Source: Lutibacter sp. B2 (GTDB lineage Bacteria; Bacillota; Clostridia; Peptostreptococcales; Thermotaleaceae). Taken from it: 64,000 nt of DNA. Numbering within the stretch: position 1 is the stretch's first letter; every line of letters begins with the position of its first letter. The notes beneath the pieces were generated by a model. That model made no database searches. It was given only the letters and a program-made list of their open reading frames with translations, and was not told the DNA's origin. A program made the position numbers and the translations under genes. The DNA is taken from positions 1 to 64,000 of the forward strand of contig JADPRS010000008.1 in the NCBI GenBank assembly GCA_015686845.1, in the 5' to 3' direction. Positions 1-9,949 of the stretch are shown piece by piece.

Positions 1-80
1 TGTTTGATGTTTTTATTTTATGGAAAACAATGATCAATTACTTGTAAAGTGGTGTAACTTTATTAGTATTAGGATTAGGA

Positions 81-1322
81 ATGCATACGACGAATCAAGG
101 ATTAGTTCCAATGATCAATCATTGGAGTGGTGGATTTTGGGCACTGTTAGCATTTTCTATGCAAATGGCATTGGTATTAGTTACTGGACATACACTAGCA
201 AATGCACCAATCATAAAAAAAGGACTTACTAATTTAGCTAAAATCGCAAAGACACCAACACAAGCAATCGTAGCAGTTACTTTTATTTCTACTATAGCTT
301 GTTGGATTAACTGGGGATTTGGACTAGTTATAGGAGCTTTATATGCTAGAGAATTAGCAAGACAAGTAAAAGGGGTAGATTATAGACTCTTAATTGCTTC
401 TGCTTATTCTGGATTCGTAGTATGGCATTCAGGTATATCAGGTTCTATTCCATTAAAATTAGCCACAGCAGGGCCAGATTTAGATACAGTTACGAAAGGA
501 GCAGTAACTGAGGCTATATCAACTAGTGCAACTATTTTCTCTACATTTAACTTAGTTATTGTTGGAATTATATTAATTACTATGCCTTTATTAAATAAGG
601 CTATGCATCCAAATGAAGATGAGGCAATCATTATTGATGCTAGTCTACTAGAAGAAGAAGAAGCAATTACGAAGACTGAAAATCAAACCCCAGCAGATAA
701 AATGGAAAATAGTCCAATATTATCAATTTTAATAGGCGCTATGGGATTAATCGCTGTTGTTTACTATTTTATGAACAATGGATTTAAGTTAAACCTTAAT
801 ATTGTAAACTTTACTTTCTTATTTGCAGGTATTATTCTTCATGGAACACCTAGAAGATTTCTTGATGCGATTAATGGAGCGGCAAAAGGTGCAGCAGGAA
901 TCATTTTACAATTCCCATTCTATGCAGGTATTATGGGTATGATGGTTGGAGCAAATGCAGACGGCGTTTCATTTGCAGGCGTAATTTCAAATTGGTTTGT
1001 AGATATTTCAACAGCTACTACATTCCCATTATTCACATTCTTAAGTGCAGGTATTGTTAACTTCTTTGTACCATCAGGTGGAGGACAATGGGCAGTTCAA
1101 GCACCTATTATGATGCCAGCAGGAGCAGCACTTGGTGTTTCAGCAGCTAAAACGGGTATGGCTATTGCTTGGGGAGATGCTTGGACAAATATGATTCAAC
1201 CATTCTGGGCATTACCAGCATTAGGAATTGCAGGACTTGGTGCTAGAGATATTATGGGATTCTGTATCATAGATTTAATTTATACAGGAATTGTAATTTC
1301 AATAGGATTAATGTTCTTATAA
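81..1322 (+). CDS. Short-chain fatty acid transporter, AtoE family (5' end missing or broken)
   Basis: Membrane permease of the AtoE/TIGR00366 family, expected to move short-chain fatty acids such as acetoacetate or butyrate. The 413 visible residues are strongly hydrophobic and keep family hallmarks: HWSGGFWALLAF near the N-terminus, INWGFGLVIGAL, and PSGGGQWAVQAP at about residue 331. Homologues are about 440-470 residues and begin with a further membrane segment. Here the family match continues upstream of the first ATG to about position 57, but an in-frame TAA lies at 45-47, and the ATG at 81 has no properly spaced ribosome site. So the gene is N-terminally frameshifted, rearranged or affected by a sequence error. 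Family assignment is firm; whether it works is unknown. Confidence 0.8.
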   Translation: MHTTNQGLVPMINHWSGGFWALLAFSMQMALVLVTGHTLANAPIIKKGLTNLAKIAKTPTQAIVAVTFISTIACWINWGFGLVIGALYARELARQVKGVDYRLLIASAYSGFVVWHSGISGSIPLKLATAGPDLDTVTKGAVTEAISTSATIFSTFNLVIVGIILITMPLLNKAMHPNEDEAIIIDASLLEEEEAITKTENQTPADKMENSPILSILIGAMGLIAVVYYFMNNGFKLNLNIVNFTFLFAGIILHGTPRRFLDAINGAAKGAAGIILQFPFYAGIMGMMVGANADGVSFAGVISNWFVDISTATTFPLFTFLSAGIVNFFVPSGGGQWAVQAPIMMPAGAALGVSAAKTGMAIAWGDAWTNMIQPFWALPALGIAGLGARDIMGFCIIDLIYTGIVISIGLMFL

Positions 1323-1341
1323 AAAGTAAGTAGAAGATTTA

Positions 1342-1371
1342 AGCTCTAGACTTATTCCTAGAGCTTTTTTT
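1342..1371 (+). terminator. Rho-independent terminator after the AtoE-type gene
   Basis: An 8-bp perfect stem, AGCTCTAG pairing with CTAGAGCT, is followed by seven T. It separates the transporter from the aldo/keto reductase. Confidence 0.85.
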
Positions 1372-1421
1372 GTACTATAATATAGATAAAGGTTAAAATT
1401 TAAAGTTAGGAGGGGAATAAA

Positions 1422-2435
1422 ATGTTAAAAAGAACGTTGATAAAAGAATCAGAATTAGAAGTATCTATTATAGGATTTGGTGGAATTCCTATTCAAAAGG
1501 TAGACACAGATACAGCTATAAACTTAATAAAAAAAGCAAGTAGTATGGGCGTGAACTTTATAGATACAGCAAGAGTATATGGAAAAAGTGAAGAACTAAT
1601 AGGACATGCCATAGAAGAAGATGGAAGAGAAAAATGGATCATAGCAACAAAATCACCCATTAGAGATTATGAAGGAATGAAAGAAGAAATAAATAAAAGT
1701 TTGAAAGCTTTGAGAGTGAATTGTATAGAGCTATATCAGCTTCATAATGTAAGAACGGAGAAAGACTATAAAAAGGTTATGAGTGAAGATGGGGCACTTA
1801 GAGCATTAAAAGAAGCAAAAGAAAAAGGTCTTATAAAGCATATAGGAATTACAAGTCATGATGTAGATACATTAAAAATAGCCATAGAAACAAAAGAATT
1901 TGAAACCATTCAATTTCCATATAATCCAGTAGAGCTACAAGGAGAGGAATTATTTAAAAGAGCCAATGAATTAGGCATAGGGGTAATCATTATGAAGCCT
2001 GTAGCAGGAGGGGCTATACAAAATGTTGGATTATCATTAAGATACATATCAAATAATCCTAACATCACTACGATAATACCTGGCGTGAATAAAATAGAAG
2101 AGATAGAACAAAATTGTGAGATAGGAAATAACTTTAGAGAACTTACAAAGGAAGAAAAAGAAATTATAGTAAAAGAAGCGAAGGAGTTAGGAAGTGAATT
2201 TTGTAGAAGATGTGGATATTGTGAGCCCTGTCCTCAAGGAATAGATATCCCTTCTCAGTTTATACTAGAAGGATATTACACAAGATATAACCTACCAGAA
2301 TGGGCAAAAGAAAGATATACTGCCTTAAAAACAAAAGCAAGTGATTGTATAAAATGTGGTATCTGTGAGCCAAGATGTCCATATGATTTACCCATAAGAG
2401 ATATGTTAGAGAAAGTAGCTAAAAATTTAGGATAA
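1422..2435 (+). CDS. Aldo/keto reductase with C-terminal 4Fe-4S clusters (COG1453)
   Basis: 337-residue predicted oxidoreductase. Residues 1-250 form an aldo/keto reductase barrel with the catalytic tetrad visible as Asp48, Tyr53, Lys77 and His108. The C-terminus carries two ferredoxin-like cysteine clusters, CRRCGYCEPCP and CIKCGICEPRCP, which suggest electron exchange with iron-sulfur partners, as in the anaerobe-specific COG1453 group. The substrate is unknown. The start ATG follows AGGAGGGG at ideal spacing. The gene stands alone between two terminators. Confidence 0.9.
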   Translation: MLKRTLIKESELEVSIIGFGGIPIQKVDTDTAINLIKKASSMGVNFIDTARVYGKSEELIGHAIEEDGREKWIIATKSPIRDYEGMKEEINKSLKALRVNCIELYQLHNVRTEKDYKKVMSEDGALRALKEAKEKGLIKHIGITSHDVDTLKIAIETKEFETIQFPYNPVELQGEELFKRANELGIGVIIMKPVAGGAIQNVGLSLRYISNNPNITTIIPGVNKIEEIEQNCEIGNNFRELTKEEKEIIVKEAKELGSEFCRRCGYCEPCPQGIDIPSQFILEGYYTRYNLPEWAKERYTALKTKASDCIKCGICEPRCPYDLPIRDMLEKVAKNLG

Positions 2436-2439
2436 AAAA

Positions 2440-2467
2440 GAAGGTGATTTTTAAAATCACCTTCTTT
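2440..2467. terminator. Bidirectional terminator between convergent genes
   Basis: GAAGGTGATTTT pairs with AAAATCACCTTC and is flanked by A-rich and T-rich tracts, so it can end transcription of both the reductase (+) and the acyltransferase (-), whose stop codon abuts it. Confidence 0.85.
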
Positions 2468-2468
2468 T

Positions 2469-3179
2469 TTAAAGATTACTATTTACAATATCATAAACTT
2501 GATCACTTAACATACTTTCTTCTTCTTTAGATAAGTTGTCTGTATAAATGGGTTTTGAGATGACTACTTTTACTTTTGAAGGCTTTATTCTTTTATTATT
2601 ATCTTCTAATATTTTATAAGTCCCCTTTATAGTAACTGGTAAAATAGGTACTTTAGCCTTCGTAGCTAAACGTAAACTTCCTTTTTTAAATTCACCCATC
2701 GTAGAACCTTTGCTTCTTGTGCCCTCTGGGAAAATAACCATGGAATGTCCTTCTTTTAATAAATTCACCCCAGAATTAATTGCCTTAAGGGATTGTCTCG
2801 GATTGTCACGGTCTATAAAAATACATTTTATTAATTTCATCCAGGTTCCAAATATAGGAATTGTAGCGAGCTCAATTTTAGCTATAAAACTTATTGGTTT
2901 ATGAATGGCAAACAATAATACGGGGATATCAAAAAAACCTTGATGATTGGATATAACAACGATTGGACCTTCTGGTATATTTTCTAGACCTTCTACTTCC
3001 AAAGTACTTCCGCTTGCATCAAATGTTTTTTTACCCCAATGATAAGTAATATTTGAAATAAGATTTTCATATTCAATAAGATTGTTTTGTTCTTTCAATT
3101 TATTCAATGTAAACTTTTTAGGGGTTAAAGAAATTAAATATAAAATAAAATAAATAGCCATGTAAAATGTTCTAAACAT
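2469..3179 (-). CDS. 1-acyl-sn-glycerol-3-phosphate acyltransferase (PlsC family)
   Basis: Phospholipid biosynthesis enzyme, expected to acylate lysophosphatidic acid to phosphatidic acid at the membrane. About 236 residues with an N-terminal hydrophobic stretch. The NHX4D catalytic motif is present as NHQGFFD (about residue 76) and the phosphate-binding motif as FPEGTRSKG (about residue 150). The frame is open further upstream, but the ATG at 3179 is preceded by AAAGGAGG and gives the normal family length, so I chose it. It is divergent from the CaCA antiporter; the roughly 100 bases between them hold both promoters. Confidence 0.88.
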   Translation of the reverse strand: MFRTFYMAIYFILYLISLTPKKFTLNKLKEQNNLIEYENLISNITYHWGKKTFDASGSTLEVEGLENIPEGPIVVISNHQGFFDIPVLLFAIHKPISFIAKIELATIPIFGTWMKLIKCIFIDRDNPRQSLKAINSGVNLLKEGHSMVIFPEGTRSKGSTMGEFKKGSLRLATKAKVPILPVTIKGTYKILEDNNKRIKPSKVKVVISKPIYTDNLSKEEESMLSDQVYDIVNSNL

Positions 3180-3282
3180 AAAAAAACCTCCTTTGTAACT
3201 ATAATACCATAAAAAAATTATATATTTAATAGCCTTGGTAAATAATAAAAGAATTGAGACTAGTTTAAAAGGAGAGAAAAGC

Positions 3283-4236
3283 ATGGCTTATATATTGTTA
3301 CTATTAGGATTTATATTCCTGATAAAAGGAGCAGGTTATTTTGTAGAAGGAGCCTCTAGTATAGCAAAAATACTCAGGGTTCCGCCCATACTTATAGGAC
3401 TGACCATTGTTGCATTTGGAACAAGTGCTCCTGAAGGGGCTGTTAGTATACAAGCTGCAATAAAAGGAAATAATGGGATGGCTATGGGAAACATCATAGG
3501 AAGTAATATGTTTAATATGTCGTTAGTAATAGGAATAGCTGCTATGATCTATCCTTTGAAAGTAGAGATGGAAACTATTAGAAAGGAAATTCCATTTGTT
3601 CTATTAGCGAGTATACTATTAGAGATATTGATTATGGATCAGTTTATAGAAAAAAGAAGTATAGATATCCTATCTAGAGCAGATGGATTTGTACTTATGT
3701 GCTTTTTTATTATATTTTTGTATTATTTATATGAAGTAGCTAGAAAAAGTAGAGAAAAAATCAGTGAAGTAGATGAAAATGAAAAGTATAGTACTGGAAA
3801 AAGTATATTGTTTACTATTGGAGGATTAGCGGGAATTATTATAGGTGGAGAAATAGTTGTAAGAAACAGTATGCAAATTGCAAAAGCATTTGGTCTTAGT
3901 GACACGTTAATAGGAATGACGATCGTTTCCCTAGGGACATCACTTCCTGAATTGAGTACATGTGTAACAGCTACACTTAAGAAGCAGAGTGATATTGCTA
4001 TAGGAAATATAGTAGGAAGCAATATATTTAATACATTGTTTGTATTAGGAACTTCATCAATCATTTCCCCATTAGCATTAGAAGGAAAGATGTTTATTGA
4101 TGTCATGTTTATGATTGTATATACGTTTATTTTATTGATTTTTTCTATTTTGCATCAAAAGATTGTACGATGGGAAGGGGCAGTATTAGTTCTTTCTTAT
4201 GTGATTTATCTGATTTATGTAATTATGAATAAATAA
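3283..4236 (+). CDS. Calcium/sodium antiporter, CaCA family (YrbG-like)
   Basis: 317-residue integral membrane cation exchanger. The two inverted alpha repeats typical of the CaCA superfamily are clear: FGTSAPE followed by GNIIGSNMFN in the first half, and LGTSLPE followed by GNIVGSNIFN in the second. These segments form the ion site in known members. About ten membrane segments are expected, with a charged cytoplasmic loop near residue 150-170. The start at 3283 follows AAAAGGAGAG; an upstream in-frame ATG has no good ribosome site. Substrate specificity (Ca2+/Na+ or K+) cannot be read from sequence. Confidence 0.88.
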   Translation: MAYILLLLGFIFLIKGAGYFVEGASSIAKILRVPPILIGLTIVAFGTSAPEGAVSIQAAIKGNNGMAMGNIIGSNMFNMSLVIGIAAMIYPLKVEMETIRKEIPFVLLASILLEILIMDQFIEKRSIDILSRADGFVLMCFFIIFLYYLYEVARKSREKISEVDENEKYSTGKSILFTIGGLAGIIIGGEIVVRNSMQIAKAFGLSDTLIGMTIVSLGTSLPELSTCVTATLKKQSDIAIGNIVGSNIFNTLFVLGTSSIISPLALEGKMFIDVMFMIVYTFILLIFSILHQKIVRWEGAVLVLSYVIYLIYVIMNK

Positions 4237-4265
4237 AAAGATGAGAAGACAATTCTATATAATAT

Positions 4266-4442
4266 CTATTTGTAAAATAGTTTGTTCCAAAAGGATTTTT
4301 TCTTTTTGTCTTCTCTTATAACTGTTATATAGTTCATTAGTTTTTGATTTTCTGATTGGAGTTGCTCTTTCTGTTTTTCAATAAATTCATTTTTAAGACT
4401 TTCAATTTTTTGATCTAATGTTTTCGTGTGTTCTTGATCCAT
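4266..4442 (-). CDS. Small coiled-coil protein of unknown function (58 aa)
   Basis: Short gene with a good ribosome site (AAGGAGAAAAAG) before its ATG. The protein is charged, almost entirely helical in character, with Leu/Ile at heptad-like spacing through residues 9-43, and ends in a basic-aromatic tail (KKKKSFWNKLFYK) that could touch membrane. I do not recognise a named family. It lies 45 bases downstream of the MciZ-like gene on the same strand and may share its transcript. It is supported by ribosome site, composition and lack of alternatives, not by recognised homology. Confidence 0.55.
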   Translation of the reverse strand: MDQEHTKTLDQKIESLKNEFIEKQKEQLQSENQKLMNYITVIREDKKKKSFWNKLFYK

Positions 4443-4487
4443 TCTTTTTCTCCTTATAAAAATTTATTTTGGGACATAGAATGTGTG

Positions 4488-4619
4488 TTAATTATAATAG
4501 GTAGCTTGTTTTATATCTTTTATTTTGGGATAAGTAGTGGATAGATGTTTTAAGAACACTAGTAATTCTGTTGATTTTCCAATGAAATATATTCTATTTG
4601 GTTTTGTAAATTTCAACAT
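4488..4619 (-). CDS. mciZ: Likely MciZ-family FtsZ inhibitor peptide (43 aa)
   Basis: A 43-codon gene with AGAGGGG about 8 bases before its ATG. Compared from memory with the 40-residue Bacillus subtilis MciZ, it aligns without gaps: shared residues are Met1, Pro7, Gly14, Lys15, Glu18, Leu23, Lys24, Thr29, Lys34 and Asp35, with conservative matches at 19, 30 and 33. MciZ caps FtsZ filaments and blocks Z-ring formation in the mother cell during sporulation. A candidate promoter (TCGAAA, 17 bases, TATAAT) lies at 4724-4696 on this strand. The match is by eye, so assignment is probable rather than certain. Confidence 0.62.
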   Translation of the reverse strand: MLKFTKPNRIYFIGKSTELLVFLKHLSTTYPKIKDIKQATYYN

Positions 4620-4695
4620 ATTTAACAGCCCCTCTATGATTTGGTTTTTAATTTTTTACGCTTTATCATATAGGACTTTATTCCTATTTTTTTAT

Positions 4696-4724
4696 ATTAT
4701 ATCATGTTTTTTCGTATATTTCGA
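4696..4724 (-). promoter_or_regulatory. Candidate promoter of the MciZ-like gene
   Basis: On the minus strand TCGAAA (-35) and TATAAT (-10) are 17 bases apart, about 70 bases upstream of the ATG. The -35 is 4/6 to consensus. A sporulation sigma factor is possible but not demonstrable. Confidence 0.45.
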
Positions 4725-4730
4725 AAAAAA

Positions 4731-4776
4731 TTGACATAATTTTTATAAAAAAATCGACATATTTTTTATAAAAAAT
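4731..4776. repeat. Two tandem 23-bp AT-rich repeats
   Basis: Two adjacent copies beginning TTGACATAATTTTTATAA and TCGACATATTTTTTATAA match at most positions. They sit between the divergent MciZ-like gene and the glyA leader promoter. This could be an operator or a simple slippage duplication. Confidence 0.5.
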
Positions 4777-4833
4777 TGATTAACAAAATGATTTTTTTAT
4801 GAACTAAAAATATAATGAAATTTTAAAAATATC

Positions 4834-4862
4834 TTGCATAAGAAAAAAATATATGATATTAT
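4834..4862 (+). promoter_or_regulatory. Promoter of the glyA T-box leader
   Basis: TTGCAT and TATTAT are separated by exactly 17 bases, which places the transcript start near 4869, just before the T-box stem I. Confidence 0.7.
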
Positions 4863-4888
4863 CATAAACAATAAATGAAAACATAAAA

Positions 4889-5123
4889 AGCTATGAAGGG
4901 AAATAGTAAATAATCAAATTTCTTCAGAGAGTCGATGGTTGGTGAGAATCGACGTAATTTATTATTGAATCCATCCCAGAGTTACAAGCTGAAATAATAG
5001 TAGGCTATGTCGGGTTCGACCGTTATATCGTGCATGAGAGAACTGAAAAGAATTTCGGTTAATCAGGGTGGCAACGCGGGAATATACAACTCTCGTCCCT
5101 ATATAAGGGATGAGGGTTTTTTT
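4889..5123 (+). promoter_or_regulatory. T-box leader, serine (UCC) specifier, controlling glyA
   Basis: A complete T-box. The stem I region begins after 4889. The specifier-loop context GAA-TCC-A places a UCC (Ser) codon at 4970-4972. The T-box sequence GGGTGGCAACGCGGGA lies at 5066-5081. It is followed by an intrinsic terminator, CTCTCGTCCCT pairing with AGGGATGAGGG, and a T run ending at 5123. Uncharged tRNA-Ser should stabilise the antiterminator and switch on glyA. The architecture matches the serS leader downstream almost element for element. Confidence 0.93.
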
Positions 5124-5287
5124 ATATTCTTTTTTATCCATTCCTAGATCTTACAGAAGAACTATGCAAACACACAAAAAATAGAACGAAAATTCATAAT
5201 ATTCAATACTTTATTTATTTTGTTCATACATTATCAGAATAAATAACTATTATAAACTACAAAAGATGATTAGGAGAGGTGTTAATA

Positions 5288-6517
5288 ATGAATTTTGAAA
5301 ACTTGAAAAATGAAGATGTAGAAATTTTTGATGCAATTGAAAAAGAAATTGATAGACAGCAAACTAAAATTGAGTTGATTGCTTCTGAAAACTTTGTAAG
5401 TGAAGCAGTAATGGAGGCAATGGGAAGTCAATTGACAAACAAATATGCAGAGGGCTATCCTGCTAAGAGATATTATGGTGGTTGTGAATATGTAGATGTT
5501 GTAGAAGATCTTGCTAGAGAAAGAATAAAGAAATTATTTAATGCAGAACATGCAAATGTTCAACCTCATTCTGGTGCCAATGCAAATCTAGGTGTATATT
5601 TTGCTATTTTAAAACCAGGGGATACAGTATTGGGAATGAATTTATCTCATGGAGGACATTTAACCCATGGAAGTCCAGTAAATATTTCAGGTACATATTT
5701 TAATTTTGTAGATTATGGCGTTGACACAGAAACAGAAGTCATTGACTATGAAGAAGTTAGAAAGGTTGCCAATGAAGCAAAGCCTAAACTAATTGTAGCT
5801 GGTGCAAGTGCTTATCCAAGAAAAATAGATTTTGAAAAATTTAGAGAAATTGCAGATGAAGTAGGCGCATATCTGATGGTAGACATGGCACATATTGCTG
5901 GATTGGTAGCGGCAGGACTACATCAAAACCCATGTGATTATGCACACTTTGTTACAACGACTACACATAAAACATTAAGAGGTCCAAGGGGTGGAGTCAT
6001 TTTATGTAAAGAAGAATTTGCGAAGAAAATTGACAAAGCAATTTTTCCTGGCATACAAGGTGGACCATTAATGCATGTAATTGCAAGTAAGGCAGTAAGT
6101 TTCAAGGAAGCCATGACAGATGAATTTGTAACGTACCAAAAACAAATTTTGAAAAATGCACAAAGATTAGCAACTGAATTAATTAATAGAGGATTTAAAC
6201 TTGTTTCTGATGGTACAGACAATCACCTTATGTTATTAGACTTAAGAAATAAAGATATAACAGGAAAAGAAGCAGAAAAATTATTAGATGAGGCAGGGGT
6301 TACTGTTAATAAGAATACCATTCCTTTTGATCCAAAAAGTCCTTTTGTAACGAGCGGTATTAGAATCGGTACACCAGCTGTTACAACAAGAGGAATGAAA
6401 GAAGAAGATATGGCAGATATTGCTGAGATTATTGCTACGATTATTGATACGCCAGAACGATTGAAGGAAGCGAAAGAAATGATTGATACAGTATGTGCTA
6501 AATTCCCATTATATTAA
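5288..6517 (+). CDS. glyA: Serine hydroxymethyltransferase
   Basis: PLP enzyme interconverting serine and glycine with transfer of a one-carbon unit to tetrahydrofolate. 409 residues, normal length. The PLP-binding lysine is Lys228 in [14 protein letters not shown]; the conserved IELIASENF and [14 protein letters not shown] segments are near the N-terminus. The ATG at 5288 follows TAGGAGAGG by 8 bases; an in-frame GTG nine bases upstream overlaps the ribosome site. About 160 bases separate the T-box terminator from this start. Serine T-box control suggests that here the enzyme is used at least partly to make serine from glycine. Confidence 0.97.
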   Translation: MNFENLKNEDVEIFDAIEKEIDRQQTKIELIASENFVSEAVMEAMGSQLTNKYAEGYPAKRYYGGCEYVDVVEDLARERIKKLFNAEHANVQPHSGANANLGVYFAILKPGDTVLGMNLSHGGHLTHGSPVNISGTYFNFVDYGVDTETEVIDYEEVRKVANEAKPKLIVAGASAYPRKIDFEKFREIADEVGAYLMVDMAHIAGLVAAGLHQNPCDYAHFVTTTTHKTLRGPRGGVILCKEEFAKKIDKAIFPGIQGGPLMHVIASKAVSFKEAMTDEFVTYQKQILKNAQRLATELINRGFKLVSDGTDNHLMLLDLRNKDITGKEAEKLLDEAGVTVNKNTIPFDPKSPFVTSGIRIGTPAVTTRGMKEEDMADIAEIIATIIDTPERLKEAKEMIDTVCAKFPLY

Positions 6518-6526
6518 GTGAAACTT

Positions 6527-6558
6527 AATTCAGATGGAGTTTTTACTCCACCTGAATT
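6527..6558. terminator. Stem-loop after glyA
   Basis: AATTCAGATGGAGT pairs with ACTCCACCTGAATT across a TTTT loop. There is no T run after it, so it is a weak terminator or 3' stabiliser rather than a classical one. Confidence 0.5.
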
Positions 6559-6593
6559 ATAGTTGAACCAATCCAGGGATTTTACAATTCTTT

Positions 6594-6667
6594 ACGCCCA
6601 TTTGAGTAAGCAGGAAATCAAAATTTTTAATTTTGTGTTTATCGCTTATGCATAGCTAAGTGGGCGT
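6594..6667. repeat. Long imperfect inverted repeat in a convergent intergenic region
   Basis: ACGCCCA and TGGGCGT close a 74-base imperfect hairpin whose interior also pairs (GTAAGC with GCTTA; AATCAAAATT with AATTTTGTG). It lies between the convergent glyA and the 63-residue hypothetical gene. Confidence 0.5.
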
Positions 6668-6751
6668 ATTAGAGTTGTTAGTCATCGGACAAATAAGGTA
6701 TATGAAAAATGAGAATTCATTTAAAAGAATTCTCATTTACCATAATAATAT

Positions 6752-6943
6752 TTATCCTCTTCTAAGAACTTTCAATTCATCTACAGACATTTCATCAAGG
6801 GTTCTTGCCAAACGAGCAAATTCATTTCTACCTACAATATCTTTTTCTACTAGTAATTCTATAATGGTAGCAATTGCTAGTGTATTTCTATAGTCTACTT
6901 CTTTAAGATCTCCAAGCTGTGCGTATATATCTAAATCTAACAT
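6752..6943 (-). CDS. Conserved-looking small protein of unknown function (63 aa)
   Basis: 63 residues from an ATG preceded by AAGGAGTG at 7-base spacing. An in-frame TTG two codons upstream is less well placed. The protein is acidic and helical, with no signal peptide or membrane segment and no cysteine motif. I recognise no family. It is the only gene on this strand between glyA and serS and is convergent with glyA. The frame on the opposite strand is less protein-like and lacks a ribosome site, so I take this strand as coding. Confidence 0.65.
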   Translation of the reverse strand: MLDLDIYAQLGDLKEVDYRNTLAIATIIELLVEKDIVGRNEFARLARTLDEMSVDELKVLRRG

Positions 6944-7089
6944 ATTCAAACACTCCTTACCAAATTTAATTTATAGTTATGATTTCATATGTAATTATTT
7001 CCAAAGTGAGAGATATTATACACATTCTGAATAAAAAAATAAAATTGAGGGAAAATATGAAAAGACAAACTTAAAAATATTGAAAAGAA

Positions 7090-7118
7090 TTAATAAATAT
7101 GTTAAAATATCCTATAAT
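7090..7118 (+). promoter_or_regulatory. Promoter of the serS T-box leader
   Basis: TATAAT at 7113-7118 is perfect. The -35 at 17-base spacing is TTAATA, which is weak. Confidence 0.6.
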
Positions 7119-7124
7119 AAAGAC

Positions 7125-8660
<1,536 letters not shown>

Positions 8661-8670
8661 TAAGTAGTAA

Positions 8671-8710
8671 AAATAGCGTTCCTATAATAAATAGGAAGGC
8701 TATTTTTTTT
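8671..8710 (+). terminator. Terminator after serS
   Basis: AAATAGCGTTCCTA pairs with TAGGAAGGCTATTT around a short A-rich loop, followed by a T run. Confidence 0.85.
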
Positions 8711-8799
8711 ACAATTTAAATAATAAATTGATTTTTAAAACCATATTTGATACATTTAATATGTATGGTTTGGAATTGCATGGAAAAGGAGGTAAGAAT

Positions 8800-9906
8800 A
8801 TGAGGTTGGTGCCTATTGAAGCAGTAAAAGAAGGAACAGTCTTAGCACAAACAATATACAATGAAAATGGGCAAGTATTGTTGGCAAAAGGGGTAAAGTT
8901 TACTGAAAATTTAAAAGATAGAGTAAAGGAACATAAATTTTACTCTATCTATATTATAGATGAATATAGCCAAGGTGAGATAGAGGATATTATAAAGCCA
9001 CAGGTAAGAAAAAAAGCCATAGACGCTATTCATTCTACATTAAATATAGCATCAAACTTAGATGATATTAATACGAACTCATTTCAAAAGAAAAATTTGG
9101 AAAAAAAATTAGGACAACAAATTGATCAGGTGCAAGCATTTTCAAAATTGATTGTTGATGATATATGCAATCAACAAGAGGTAATGATCAATCTTGTTGA
9201 TATTAGAAATATGGATAATTATACTTTTCACCATAGTGTGAACTCGGCTGTTTTAGGATTGGTACTGGGTATTGGCCATGGACTTAATAAAGAGGAACTA
9301 TATGATTTGACCATGGGGATTATGCTTCATGATATTGGAAAGATGTTTGTTCCAATGGAGATTTTAAATAAAAAAGGAAAATTAGATGAAGTAGAGTATA
9401 AAATTATGAAAGATCATACAGTAAGGGGCTTCGATTTTTTAAAGGATCATACTGATTTAAATAGCAAGGTACGAATTATTGCATTGCAACATCATGAAAG
9501 GGTTGATGGGACTGGGTATCCTCATGGATTAAAGGATGAGAAAATAAATAAGTTAGCTAAAATAGGTGCAATTGTAGACGTATATGATGCCTTTGTTTCA
9601 GATCGATCGTATAGAAAAGCACTTTCGCCAAATGAAGCAGTAGAATATATTATGGGCTCTGGTGGGAGGTTTTTTGATATGGATATGGTACAAACTTTTG
9701 TAAAGAAAATAAATCCATATCCGGTTGGTAGTGCAGTGAAATTAAGTAATAATTGTATAGCAATTGTAGAAGCTATTAATAGCCTTTATATATTAAGGCC
9801 CATAGTTAGGGTAGTAAAACAAGAGGGAAAAATAGTAGAACCTTTTTTATGTGATTTAACAAAGGCATGTAATATTGTAATAGAAGGCATATGCTATGAG
9901 ATTTAA
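8800..9906 (+). CDS. HD-GYP domain cyclic-di-GMP phosphodiesterase
   Basis: 368-residue cytoplasmic protein. The C-terminal half carries the HD-GYP signature: HDIGKMFVP (about residue 180-190) and HHERVDGTGYPHGL (about residue 230-245), the metal-binding and catalytic elements of the class that linearises cyclic-di-GMP. The N-terminal 110 residues resemble the partner region found before many clostridial HD-GYP domains, with no membrane segment. The start at 8800 follows AAAAGGAGG. The next gene begins within about 20-45 bases and may be cotranscribed. Confidence 0.9.
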   Translation: MRLVPIEAVKEGTVLAQTIYNENGQVLLAKGVKFTENLKDRVKEHKFYSIYIIDEYSQGEIEDIIKPQVRKKAIDAIHSTLNIASNLDDINTNSFQKKNLEKKLGQQIDQVQAFSKLIVDDICNQQEVMINLVDIRNMDNYTFHHSVNSAVLGLVLGIGHGLNKEELYDLTMGIMLHDIGKMFVPMEILNKKGKLDEVEYKIMKDHTVRGFDFLKDHTDLNSKVRIIALQHHERVDGTGYPHGLKDEKINKLAKIGAIVDVYDAFVSDRSYRKALSPNEAVEYIMGSGGRFFDMDMVQTFVKKINPYPVGSAVKLSNNCIAIVEAINSLYILRPIVRVVKQEGKIVEPFLCDLTKACNIVIEGICYEI

Positions 9907-9949
9907 GGGGGTATGACTTATCTTAAAAATATCAGTAAAGAAAGAGAAT

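Noticed and set aside
20-232. 70-codon frame at the window start
   Set aside because: It overlaps the AtoE-type gene in another frame; its residues do not resemble the missing N-terminus.
4537-4734. 65-codon plus-strand frame rich in Phe and Ile
   Set aside because: It is opposite the MciZ-like gene, has no ribosome site, and its composition is what AT-rich antisense DNA gives.
6660-6893. 77-codon plus-strand frame opposite the 63-residue gene
   Set aside because: No ribosome site and Ser/Phe-rich antisense composition; the minus-strand frame has a good ribosome site.
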